A stretch of DNA of 64,000 nt from Spinacia oleracea (lineage: Eukaryota; Streptophyta; Magnoliopsida; Caryophyllales; Amaranthaceae): NCBI RefSeq assembly GCF_020520425.1, contig NC_079491.1:7675143-7739142 (forward strand). The letters are read 5' to 3'. This document shows positions 53,775 to 64,000 of this stretch, piece after piece. The notes under the pieces were generated by a model. The model was not told where the DNA came from. It saw nothing but the letters and a program-made list of their open reading frames with translations, and did no database searches. Within the stretch, counting starts at the first letter, position 1; each line of letters starts with the position of its first letter. The position numbers were made by a program, and so were the translations under genes.

Positions 53775-56700
53775 ATGGAGAAAATGGCAGAAAGCTCTGT
53801 TTTGCTGTCAGTAGTATGTATAATAGTAGTGCCATTGTTAATGAAAGTGGTTAATTGGGTATGGTTAAGGCCAAAGAAGCTGGAAAAGTTTTTCAGACAA
53901 CAAGGTTTATCTGGAACTTCTTACAAATTCTTGTTTGGGGATGACAAAGATTCCGCCTCGATGCTAACTGAAGCCTTAAAAAACCCCATGGATGGTTTCT
54001 CCCATGATTATTTTCCTCGTATCGATCCTTTCCGTCATCATCTTGCCACTAAATTCGGTACGTACTCTAATCTCTCATTGATGTACGGAGTAGTTTTGTT
54101 GTTGCTGTTGTTGTTGTTGTTGCTGTTGTTGTTGCTGTTGTTGTTGTTGTTGTTGTTGTTGTTGGTGTGCAAGGAGTTATAGACAAAACGATGTAAACAG
54201 AATTTGATCTAAAATGATCATGTTTTATGCAAACAACTCATACAATCAACTGATTAGCAGTTAACAATCACCTATTCAGGTGTTGAACTTGATAAAGTAA
54301 GTAACAAAGGGAGAACATATTAAGGTGTGTTGTTTTCACTATCAGGTGGTTTTCATTTAATTGAATTTGTTGATGTGAACTTATTAGAACTTGTTTTAGT
54401 CAGAACTTGTTTTAGTCCTAAATTGAACTTGGATGTGGTTTTATTTGTTTATTATGAGCATGATCTTATACACAAGTATGAACTTATTTTATATGAAACA
54501 AGTATAAATAAATAAATTAAGAAACAGAACATAACCTAAATTGAACATGTAACAAAAGATCTTTGTTTGATTATAAAAACAGACGACCTTTATTTGATTA
54601 ATTTCTCTTGTGAGTTGTGATATGACTAATGCAGGAAACAACTTCTTCATGTGGTTTGGCCCGATACCTGTAATACAAATCTCAAAGCCAGAGTTGATTA
54701 AAGAACTCTTGATTAAGACAGACGAGTTTCGAAAGGTGAAGTTGAGCCCAATTTTCAACAGACTTTTGCCAGGGCTTATAAGTTGCGAGGAAGAGAAATG
54801 GGTCAAACATCGGAAGCTGATTAACCCCGCTTTCCATGTCGAGAAGTTGAAGGTTATATATTTCCTTTAACTCTTCATTTCATTTTGTTACAAATCAATC
54901 CATCATAGATTAAGGAAACATTGATTTCACGGTTACACATTGATTTCATGGATTGCTAGTTGTTGTGACCCCAAAACTCGCCTCTAACTCCAAACGTTTC
55001 ATTGATTTAAGGCCGTGTAGGCCCACATGTGGGGGCCTTCGTGCCCTAAAGGGCTGTGCTTAAACGGGCCAAAGGAAAGTCGTGCAGTGTGGGGCACATG
55101 CCTCTCTTCCATAAATTAGGCCCATGTTTAACCGTCTCACGTGCCAAGCCGAGGCGTACCGTGCAGTCCTAGCGTGCTCTCTTACCGATTTTAAGATTTT
55201 TTTTTATTCTTTAACAAATAAGCGTGCTAATGTGGGGGCCCGCTGTCATACTTGTGTGGGGTTGGTGCTAAATTTCTAAAATGACGTCCATGCAGCTCAT
55301 GACCCATCGTCTTGCCTCTCGTGCTGCGCCTGACTCGTTCAGTCTGTGTACTGGACCAACCCATGCCTAACTCCAGTGACGGCTTCAAGAAGAATATATT
55401 AGTGCGTGCAAAATATTATTTTGATAATTTGAGTGCATGTCCAAAATTTGAAGATTTTGTAGAAGACAAACAGAAAAATTAAATTTTAAGTAGGGTCTAA
55501 TGACCTCATAATTCACACATTGCAAAAGATATTAAACCTGTAATTGACTATCAATATGGTTCGGAGTATATGACTTCACCATAGGTGATTAACTTGATAT
55601 ACTAATTATTAATTTTTTTTTATTCAAATCGCCTACAAATTAATATTGGTTAAAACAAAAATAAACTTGTGCATGGCACATAATAAAAACTAGTCAAATT
55701 TTAAGTAGGGCCAAATGACCTCATAATTTTAAGTTTTGTTTTAATGGTGATTGCAGCTTATGTTACCGGCATTTCATGATAGTTGTGTGGAGGTTGTGAA
55801 CAAATGGGAGATGTTAGTATCTGAAAAGGGTAGAGTTGAGCTGGACGTGTCATCCGATCTAATGCAAATCAGTGCTGATGTCATCTCTCGAGCTGCTTTC
55901 GGTAGCAACTATCAGGAGGGACATAAGATATTTGAAATCATCCAGGAACAGTCTGTATTAGCTCATCATTTGGAACGATCAATGTATTTCCCCGGACTCA
56001 GGTAATTAACAAATTTATAACATTCACTACTTAATGATTTTATTAACCAAATTAAGTAGACTTGTCAAATAGATCGGTCTGGTCCGGATATTATTTTACT
56101 TTTCGGTTCAGATTAGTTTGGGTTGGGCCTTGGGTTGGAATGTTTGTTCATGACCCAGAGCCTTCTGATTCGGTTCCGATCGACCCAACATGTTAGATAG
56201 ATTTTAAAATGTGCTTATTTTTTTTTATTGATGTGCTTAATAAATATATTAAAAATAAGTGCACAAATTACCAAAGTATCCTACATAAGAATATATGTAG
56301 TCAAAATCAACCATTAAACCAAAAAAATGACGTGTTATTCAAATTAAAATCACATTACACCCCACAATAGTAACTAAGGGTGAGCACAACAAGCTAGGTA
56401 CCCTGTCAAAATTTCAGGAACCGGAATCGGAATCTGTTGCAACATGTTCCTGAAAATGGGAATCGGAATAGGAACCTGTTGCAACATGTTCCTGAAAATG
56501 GGAATCGGAATCGGAACCTGTTGCAACATGTTCCTGAAAATGGGAATCGGAATAGGAACCTGTTGCAACATGTTCCTGAAAATGAGAAACGAAACCGGAA
56601 TCGAAACCTGTTCCAACAGGTTTCGATTCAGGGTACCCTGTCATTTTAAAAATTTAAATAAATTATTGCTAATTTATCGAGAAAAAAAATCTACTTTATG

Positions 56701-58794
56701 GTTTGTGCTTTGATTGTTTTATAGCTTGGGCTTAAATTGTAAGCTTATATTTATATTTTCCAAAATCTAGCTTGGATGGTTTTATATTTTAGGCATAGGA
56801 AGCATTTTTAGAAGGCCCGAACCCTTATTTTGGGTAATTCATATTAGAATTGGTGTGTACAGGGTAGTAGGGTACCCAACAAGGTACCTGTTCTGAAGAA
56901 TTGAGAACCGGAACCGGAACCTGTTGAACCAGGCTCCCAATTTTGTTACCCGGAACGGGAACCTACATAACATGTACCGGTTCCGAAACCGTAGGTTCCT
57001 AACAGGTTCCGATTCAGGATACCCTGAATTTTTGCTCACCCTTAATAGTAACAATAACGTGTTTGTTTTGCTTAAAGTTCCTCATAATTTCATTTAATAC
57101 TATAAATTAAATACAACAAAATTTTCAATGGGTTGTGTAAAAACGGGCTAGGCCAGGTTTTGACCCATTAATTTTCAGGTTTTAAAGTGGGTTCCCGGGT
57201 CACAAAATTTTGTTTAAGACCTACTCCATGTTTTCGGACCGGTTTTGTATCGGGTCGGTTAATCCTGCCGCTGTTTTCTTTCAGTTACATCCCAACAGCA
57301 AACAGTAGGAAATTTAAGCAGAATGAAGGTCAAATGTATACTTTATTAAAGGCAATTATCGACAAGAGGAAGGAAGAAACTGAGGCTGGAGAAGCTGTGA
57401 AAAATGACCTTTTGGGTATATTGTTGGATTCCAATTCGAAAGAAATCCAACAAGCTGCTGGTAAAAATAACAAGAATAATCAGAATGTTGGAATGAGTCT
57501 TGAAGAGGTGATTGATGAGTGTAAGCTATTCTACTTGGCTGGACAAGAAACTACATCTACACTTTTAGTTTGGAGTATGATTTTGTTAAGTAAGCATCAA
57601 GATTGGCAACAACGAGCACGAGAAGAAGTGTTGCAGTTTTTTGGAGATAAATTGCCTGACTTTGAAGGTTTAAGCCGTCTGAAGACAGTAAGTTTTTCCG
57701 TTACTCTAGCATATCACTGAAACTGAAATATAGAGGATACGAAAATTTTGAAATAATAAAATAGGATGCATGTGGAATATAATGAAATTGAAATTAGAAT
57801 GTGAAACAAATATAATTAGTTTTCCGGGAAAAGAACATCTAATTAAGAAGGAGAAATTTAAAGGATGAATAGTTTTACGTACAAAAAATAAAAATAAATT
57901 AAAGGAACAAGCGGCATCATGGTATGAAAAACATACAATCTTAAAATATTACTTCCTGTGTCGTCCTTTGTTATTCCTCCGTAATTCTTTACGTTTGGTA
58001 TCATGCACGCGATTTAACAACTAATTAATGTTGATAAGATTCCTCCATTTTTGTTTCAAAACAATGCAAATTACCTTTATTGATAATGTTTTTACTTTTA
58101 TTCAAAATAGGGCGCTAGTTTTCATTCATCGCAAGACAATAGTCCGAAGAAATTACATCATCAAGGCTCGATTAAAATAATCACGTTGGCCGATTTTTGA
58201 TAGAATATTAAAGACATTTATTGTACAATATAAAAGTAAAGATTTTAAATGTAAAGATTAAAATAGAACACTACAAAATAAAGCGTACAGAATAAAAAGG
58301 GACGAAGGGAGTAGTATAGATAGATGGTACAAAGTATGAAACTTTAACAGGGTGGTATGTTTGTGTAGGTGAACATGATATTGTACGAGGTTCTCCGACT
58401 GTATCCTCCGGTGTTGAGGGTGTCAAGATGGGTTCACAAGGATGCAACCCTGGGTCCATTATCAATCCCTTCGGGTGCAATGATTAGTGTGTTTCTGAAC
58501 ATGGTTCAGTGTGATCACAATATATGGGGTGATGATGCAACAGAATTCAACCCAGAAAGGTTTGCTGAAGGGGTTGCTAAGGCAACAAAAGGGACTAGCT
58601 CGTTCATCCCCTTCGGTTGGGGACCAAGGATATGCATTGGGGAAAAACTATCCATGACTGAAGTAAAAATGGCGGTATCCATGATTTTGCAACGCTTTTC
58701 CTTGGAGCTTTCACCGTCTTACATTCATGCACCCAAGAATGTTGTGTTTCTACGGCCTGAACATGGTGCTCAGATTATCCTAAACAAACTTTGA
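53775..58794 (+). CDS. Cytochrome P450, CYP72A family, gene 2 (5 exons, 524 aa)
   Basis: Exons: 53775-54057, 54635-54852, 55757-56001, 57285-57687, 58369-58794. Exon lengths and phases match gene 1 (exon 4 is 6 bp longer). Anchor MAESSVLLSVVCIIVVPLLM, then [37 protein letters not shown]-helix LAGQETTS, ExxR in [18 protein letters not shown] and haem loop [16 protein letters not shown]. It is predicted to be an active ER monooxygenase; substrate unknown. It differs from genes 1 and 3 in the substrate-recognition stretch after PGLR and around YPPVLRVSRWVH, so its substrate may differ. The introns are large because of inserted repeats: a hAT element in intron 3, a Stowaway-like MITE in intron 4, and a GTT microsatellite in intron 1. 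Confidence 0.92.
54090..54165 (+). repeat. (GTT)n / (GTTGCT)n microsatellite in intron 1 of CYP72A gene 2
   Basis: A run of TTG/CTG triplets 36 bp after the splice donor. It gives a spurious poly-leucine extension in the exon-1 frame. Confidence 0.92.
56375..57044. mobile_element. hAT-like element (670 bp) in intron 3 of CYP72A gene 2
   Basis: Terminal inverted repeats TAAGGGTGAGCA and TGCTCACCCTTA, with a perfect 8-bp target duplication ATAGTAAC (56367-56374, 57045-57052). The interior has a 42-bp minisatellite and GGTACC(C)TG-type words repeated inverted at the two sides. No transposase. Confidence 0.9.
56416..56615. repeat. 42-bp minisatellite inside the hAT element, about 4-5 units
   Basis: Unit CTGTTGCAACATGTTCCTGA then AAATGGGAATCGGAATMGGAAC. 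Because 42 is a multiple of 3 it stays open in several frames on both strands, giving repetitive spurious ORFs. Confidence 0.93.
57952..58311. mobile_element. Degenerate Stowaway-like MITE in intron 4 of CYP72A gene 2
   Basis: The left end is CTTCCTGTGTCGTCCTTTG after TA; the right end is AAAAAGGGACGAAGGGAG before TA. The inverted ends resemble CTCCCTTCGTCCC with drift. Confidence 0.55.
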
Positions 58795-59464
58795 TCGTAT
58801 TCCAAATGTGTAATTTGAGGGTTAATGTATTGCACATTAGCCAAATAAAGTGCTTGGATGTGTGTTTTCGGAAGTTTAAGTTCGTCTATGAAATTCGGCT
58901 GGTTGTAAACTTTAAATGATGCTTCTTAGATTTTGAATATTACACCGTACTTCAAACCTCTGTACTTCCAAGTCCAATTCTATTTTTCACCAAATGTTTC
59001 CCATCTTTGAAGAGCTATTTTCGACCTTTTTGGAACTTTTTTTTTGTTTGTGTCAAAACAAAACCAGTGTTTGATTCCTATGAACATGAAAGGATTTAGA
59101 GAATAAGATGTTTCATACTAGGAATTCAATCTGGTGTGTTCTTGCTACTTCAATTTATGGAGTAAACTGAGAAATTCTCCAAGAAAAAGCCCAAATACAT
59201 TGAAATGGATCATAATTTGGGCCACAAAAGGGTTCACCGAGACCCCTTAAAGATTTCCCTATTGCATTTTCTGGGATGAAATTTTAAAAACTATGATCAT
59301 CAATTACTACTAATGTAGAATAAATAATAGATAGATTTTGTATTTTTGTTAGATTCATTTCAACGAATATACTTTTATTATATCAACCCCACTTAAAGTA
59401 AGATGTTTTTATTTTATTTTATAAGATCAGATAATTTGTACGAGTTACTATTTGCATCCTCTAA
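58795..59464. other. 3' flank of CYP72A gene 2, duplicated after gene 3
   Basis: 58795-59160 and 62054-62400 share long words (GTATTGCACATTAGCC, AATAAAGTGCTTG, GTTTCATACTAGGAATTCAA), so the 3' UTR and flank were copied with the gene. Confidence 0.75.
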
Positions 59465-59718
59465 TAATTCATCCGTTCAAAAATATCGCACCATGGTTGA
59501 CTGTTAATCCTCTAATCATTACTTTGACTCTTATTATATCAAATCATGTGCAAATAAAAATTACAAAAATTAATATTTAGAATATATATATCGACACGAA
59601 TCTAACACGACCCCACATGACTAAAATTTTCTTACGTACGAATCACAAAAAATGGCCAAAGTCGTAGTGTGAATAGTATAAAAACAAATAGTGCGATATT
59701 TCCGAAATGGAGGAATTA
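59465..59718. mobile_element. MITE-like element between CYP72A genes 2 and 3
   Basis: AATTCATCCGTTCAAAAATATCGCAC at the left is matched by GTGCGATATTTCCGAAATGG then AGGAATTA at the right, in inverted orientation. No ORF. Resembles Stowaway-type ends. Confidence 0.55.
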
Positions 59719-59811
59719 TATTGTTTTGGATCCGCCTATGCCATCAAGAGTCGAATGGAGTAATCTCCAAGGAAAGGACTAAGTTCTGCACAATCCTTAC
59801 ATCAGACAAAA

Positions 59812-59820
59812 TATAAATAA
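59812..59820 (+). promoter_or_regulatory. Possible TATA box of CYP72A gene 3
   Basis: TATAAATAA, about 140 bp before the ATG at 59960. The matching region of the truncated fourth copy (about 62636) reads AAATAAATAAA without TATA. Confidence 0.4.
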
Positions 59821-59959
59821 AATAATAATAGGAGTTGACTTTCGAATCAGAACCAATGAGTTAACAGCTATCCCCATCTTACATCAACTGATCAAACCCC
59901 TGTTTCCTCTGTTTTTATCTAAAGATTTCACTGAAAATCTTTACTGAAAATTCCCAGAA

Positions 59960-62053
59960 ATGGAAACAGTTACAGCAAGCTCTGTCTTGCTATCAATAGT
60001 ATGCATAGTAGTAGTAACAGTGTTAATAAAGCTGGTGAATTGGGTATGGTTGAAGCCAAAGAAGCTGGAGAAATTGCTTAGACAACATGGTTTCTCAGGT
60101 ACTTCTTACAAATTCTTGTTTGGAGATATGAAAGAGTTCATCTCCATGCACGCCGAGGCGTTAAAAAACCCCATGGATGGCTTTTCACATGATTATTTCC
60201 CGCGTGTGGAACCTCTTTGGCACCAGCTTGCCACTAAATTTGGTATCTGATCTAATCCTCTCCAAGTAAAATTTTTGTTGAATTTGGTGTTTTTGATAAA
60301 GTGATGAGCTTTTAGTATGTTTATGTTCTTGTATTTTGCTAATGATCTGAGATTTCTAGGATTGTTTTTGGTTCATAAACACTTCCTTGGATTTCGCATT
60401 AGTTGCAACACTTTGACTTTGATTTCAGAGTTTATGATCATATAATAATAAGGGATTATGCGATATTATTTATGATCAAATTTAAAGATTGGCATTTTTA
60501 GTGCAGGGGGGAAGGATTTCTTCATCTGGTTTGGCCCTATGCCTATGGTAAAAATCTCGAAGCCAGAGACGATTAGAGAGGCCTTGGCCAAGATGCAGGA
60601 ATTTCAAAAGCTGAAGATCAACCACATTTCTGAAAAGCTTTTTCCCGGGGTTGTCAACCACGAGGGAGAGAAATGGGCCAAACACAGGAAGCTGATCAAT
60701 CCTGCTTTCCATGTTGAGAAGTTAAAGGTCATTTTTTCCTCCGCGTGGTTTTCTGGGTTGCTAGTAATCTAATGACTGTCTGTCTGACTGAATACATGAA
60801 CTTTACAGCTTATGTTACCGGCATTTCGTGACAGTTGTGAAAAGATAATCAACAAATGGGAGTTGATAGTGGCCGAAAGGGGTTCAGGTGAGCTAGATGT
60901 GTATCCTGATCTAAAGCAACTCAGTGCTGATGTGATATCTAGAGCAGCATTTGGTAGCAACTATGAGGAGGGACAAAGGATCTTTGAACTTCTCAAGGAG
61001 CAGACTGATTTAGGTGTGCTTATGCTACAATCAGTTTATTTACCAGGAATGAGGTAACATATAGCATATATCATATATAGCATTTTATTTCCCAGGATTG
61101 TAATTTGGTAAGGTTTTAAGTCTGCTGTTTGTATTCAGATTCATTCCAACACCCAGAAATAGGAGATTTAAGAAGATACAAGATACGATACATAGTTTAC
61201 TGAATGCAATTATTAACAAGAGGAAGGAGGAAATTGAGGCTGGAGAAGCAGTTAAGGATGACCTATTGGGTATACTCATGGATTCCAATTTAAAAGAAAT
61301 CCGAAAAGCTGCTGGTAAAAATAACAGGAATCAGCATACTGGGCTGAGTCTGGAAGAGGTAGTTGATGAGTGTAAGCTATTTTACTTGGCTGGACAGGAA
61401 ACTACATCTACACTTTTAGTTTGGACATTGATTTTGTTGAGCAAGCATCAAGATTGGCAAGAACGAGCACGAGAAGAAGTCTTACAGACATTTGGGAACA
61501 ATGTGCCTGAATTTGAAGGTTTAAACCATTTGAAGACAGTAAGTTTTCTTGTTGTTCTTTCTGAGTTTCTGGTAAAGCAGTAATGAATTCTGATATTCTG
61601 ACAATATGGTTCTTTTGTTTGTTTTAGATGAGCATGATATTGTATGAGGTACTCAGACTCTATCCACCAGTAATGCAGTTGACAAGATGGGTTCACAAGG
61701 ACAAAAACCTAGGTGCATTATCAGTGCCTTCGGGTGCAATAATCACTGTCTTTGTGAGTGCTGTTCACCGAGATAAGGAAGTTTGGGGTGATGATGCAGA
61801 AGAATTTAAGCCAGACAGGTTCTCTGAAGGGATTTCTAAGGCAACAAAAGGGAATAACTCGTTTTTTCCCTTCGGTTGGGGACCAAGAATATGCATTGGG
61901 GAAAAATTTGCGATTACAGAAACAAAAATGGCATTATCCATGATTCTTCAACACTTTTCCTTGGAGCTTTCACCATCTTATGTTCATGCACCCAAGAACT
62001 TAGTGTTTCTACGGCCTGAACACGGTGCTCAGATTATCCTAAACAAACTTTGA
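59960..62053 (+). CDS. Cytochrome P450, CYP72A family, gene 3 (5 exons, 524 aa)
   Basis: Exons: 59960-60242, 60507-60727, 60809-61053, 61139-61538, 61628-62053, all GT/AG with phases as in genes 1 and 2. Anchor [57 protein letters not shown]-helix LAGQETTS, ExxR in [18 protein letters not shown] and haem loop [16 protein letters not shown]. Exon 2 opens with an extra glycine codon (a GGGGGG run at the acceptor), so exon 2 is 221 rather than 218 bp. The protein is closest to gene 1 in the C-terminal half (MQLTR...HRD), while the promoter and 3' flanks pair it with the fourth copy and gene 2. It looks fully functional; substrate unknown. Confidence 0.92.
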
Positions 62054-62650
62054 TCGTATTCCAAATGTGCAATCAGAGTGTTAATGTATTGCACATTAGC
62101 CGAATAAAGTGCTTGAATGTGTGTTTTCGGAAGCTTAAGTTCGTCTATGAAATTTGTCTGGAATGTAAACTTCTAAGCGATGTTTCTTAGATTTTGAATT
62201 TTACTCCTTACTTCAAACCACTGTACTTTGAAGTCCAATTCTATTTTTCGACCTTTAGGAAATTTTTTATTTATTGTGTCAAAACTATACCAGTATATAA
62301 TTCCTATGAACATGAAATGATGTAGAGCATAAGATGTTTCATACTAGGAATTCAATCTGGTGTTTTCTTCTTACTGAGAAGTTCTCCAAGAAAAAGGCTC
62401 AACACATTGAGCGGGATCATAAAGGCTAATCCCTCCACCTAGTCCAGCCTCAAATATTATTCACGTGAGATCTTGTTAGGTTCATTTTAATGTATAGTTT
62501 TATTATATCAACTTCTTATACAGTTATACGTATAAAATTGGATATTTATATTTAAGTGTCTCAGAAATCATCAAGAGTCTAATAGAACAATCTTTAAGAA
62601 AGGTACGAAGTTCCCCACAGTTCTCACATCAGACAAAATAAATAAAAAAA
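62054..62650. other. 3' flank of CYP72A gene 3
   Basis: The first ~350 bp match the flank of gene 2. The rest is AT-rich and leads into a copy of the gene 3 promoter. Confidence 0.6.
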
Positions 62651-62659
62651 TAAAAAATT

Positions 62660-62867
62660 GGGAGTTGACTTTCGAATTAGAACCAATGAGTTACCAGCTA
62701 TCCCCATCTCACATCTACTGATCAAACCCCTGTTTCCTCTGTTTTTTTTTATCTTAATATTTCACTGGAAATCCACAAAAAATAACCAGAAATGGAATCA
62801 CTTACAGTAAGCTCTGTATTGCTATCAATAACATGTATAGTGTTAGTAAAACTAGTGAATTGGGATA
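62660..62867 (+). pseudogene. Truncated fourth CYP72A copy (promoter and start of exon 1)
   Basis: 62660-62791 closely match the region upstream of gene 3 (GGAGTTGACTTTCGAATTAG, GATCAAACCCCTGTTTCCTC). Exon 1 starts at the ATG at 62791 and reads MESLTVSSVLLSITCIVLVK then LVNW. Compared with gene 3, several codons are missing in the anchor. After 62866 homology stops abruptly at GAATTGGG/ATAATCTGAG and nothing P450-like follows. It is a dead fragment of the tandem array. Confidence 0.8.
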
Positions 62868-63410
62868 ATCTGAGCACCGTGTTCAGGCTTTGATGGTACG
62901 GTATCAGAGGGCATCGCGGAAATGAATCGTACACCGGGGTGCCATAGCACTTGGGAGAGGCTTACTAGTTGAAAATAACATCTACAACCTAAGATAATCT
63001 GCTCATATTCTACAGGATCAAACCTATGCGACTTAAAGAATTAGGGAAAGGATCCAATGGCTTGCCATTCCAAAAGTAATTAGTAGTGTTGGTATTAAAA
63101 GATATTTTTGGCAACTAAACACGAGGATTGGGCTCGTTGATTTTATATGCATTTAGAATGAATTGTATGATATTCACCAAAGGTGTTTATGTCTTTAACC
63201 ATGTACTTCTTTTGGTGCACAATCAACATCGTGCACACGTGTCCATAATATAATTTATGGATTTCATTGTTTACTAAATGATCATGAACATTTTCTTTTC
63301 ACAATCTTATTCGATTGGAGAAGTAAAAAAATACTGATATCAAAAAAAATTCCAAATGTCGTACCAAAAGAAGACCCAAATGAATGGATTTAATAATCAG
63401 AGAATTGGAA
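62868..63410. other. Gene-free stretch
   Basis: No ORF or repeat end recognised. Confidence 0.4.
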
Positions 63411-63417
63411 GTTTTCA

Positions 63418-64000
63418 TTTTTTATTTTTTTTTTGATAATTTGTAATCTTTATTAATTCATAAGATTACAGAGTTCCAGGGGACAAAAAGTAGAGTAGCC
63501 AAAATGCAATTAGTACAACTCTACGTGAATGGAATGCAAATTATGTCCATGCTATAAATTCGGAGCTACGGTGAAGGCCCTGCTTTGCAAGGGAGTCAAC
63601 CACCATGTTTGAGGATCGACCCTTGTGAACAATAGTGAAAGGTGGGTCGTGCAGGCGCATGTTCCTGATGCAGTTGAGGTGGAAATTTAGGTTCCATGGT
63701 CCCCCGGTGTCGCTGTTGCACCATGTCACCGCATTCGCGGAGTCTGATTCTAGCACGAAGGAGGAGTGTTGGAGCTGTGTGCTAGCTAGAGTGATGGTGA
63801 CGGCTCTGTGAATGGCTAGGACTTCCGCACAGTTTATTTCCATGGGGGGGATTGGAGAAGAGAATAGACATATGAAGTTGCCTTGGTGATTGCGTAGCAC
63901 GCCCCCAATGGCTGATTTTGATGTTATTGGATTGACCGACGCATCCACATTCCATTTCAGTTGTTCACGGTCAGGAGCTGTCCATATTTGGTGAGTTGCA
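63418..64000 (-). mobile_element. 3' part of an L1-type LINE with C-terminal RNase H, runs off the window
   Basis: On the minus strand the frame entering at the window edge reads WTAPDREQLKWNVDASVNPI, then IGGVLRNHQGNFICLFSSPI, INCAEVLAIHRAV, SFVLESDSANAVTWCNS and KGRSSNMVVDSLAKQGL, a plant LINE-type RNase H (RVT_3-like) domain. The stop lies at about 63541, a short 3' UTR follows (AAGATTACAAATTATC), and the A-rich tail is at about 63418-63433. The upstream reverse transcriptase would be beyond the right edge. The frame is open over about 150 codons, so the copy is fairly young or was recently active. It could also be read as an isolated RNase H-like host gene, but the A tail favours a LINE. 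Confidence 0.75.

Noticed and set aside
56374-56713. Repetitive 70-90 aa ORFs on both strands
   Set aside because: Products of the 42-bp minisatellite in the hAT element.

Overview
The window is nuclear DNA from a flowering plant. It holds spliced CYP72A cytochrome P450 genes, F-box genes with an F-box-associated domain, an intron-containing elongator tRNA-Met, and a dense mix of plant transposons (Ty3/gypsy LTR elements, Helitron, L1 LINEs, a tRNA-derived SINE, Stowaway, hAT, CACTA and Mutator-like elements). A core eudicot is likely. A member of Caryophyllales such as spinach, beet or quinoa relatives is my guess from general sequence style only.

Left part (1-17.5 kb). A first exon of a probable HIG1-domain gene lies on the minus strand at about 0.6 kb. 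From 2347 to 13912 there is a probable Helitron (TC start, CTAG end, terminal hairpin). It carries two pieces of the host gene for SRP54 in opposite orientations, plus one unrecognised exon. A young non-autonomous Athila-like LTR element (2697-12017, TSD GGTGA) is inserted in the last codons of one SRP54 piece. Two F-box genes follow, tail to tail (14397-15572 plus, 16170-17315 minus), with a 176-bp tandem duplication between them.

Middle part (17.5-41 kb). This holds a decayed L1 LINE split by a Stowaway MITE, an unrecognised two-exon membrane-protein-like gene whose start codon reads GTG, a (TA)n tract, an intact small cysteine-rich secreted peptide gene (knottin-like), a SINE with a perfect 12-bp target duplication, CACTA-type MITEs, the first intact CYP72A gene (27960-30108), an F-box pseudogene, a Pack-MULE carrying an alpha-glucosidase (GH31) fragment, three hAT-like non-autonomous elements, a decayed SWIM/MULE-transposase-like host gene (37285-40010) and the tRNA-Met.

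Right part (41-64 kb). A nearly intact Tat-lineage Ty3/gypsy element (41295-52887, TSD GATGG) lies in minus orientation. It carries gag-protease, pol with two RNase H segments, a 45-47 bp minisatellite, and extra ORFs on the opposite strand with a gypsy-type 'Transposase_28'-like domain. Two more intact CYP72A genes follow (53775-58794 and 59960-62053), then a truncated fourth copy and the 3' part of an L1 LINE.

The three CYP72A genes share one five-exon plan with identical phases and nearly identical exon lengths, so they are tandem duplicates. Gene 2 differs mainly in introns swollen by a hAT element and a MITE. All three keep the I-helix AGQETTS, ExxR and [10 protein letters not shown] motifs and should be active microsomal monooxygenases. 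Their substrate cannot be read from sequence; other CYP72A enzymes oxidise triterpenes, secologanin precursors or gibberellins.
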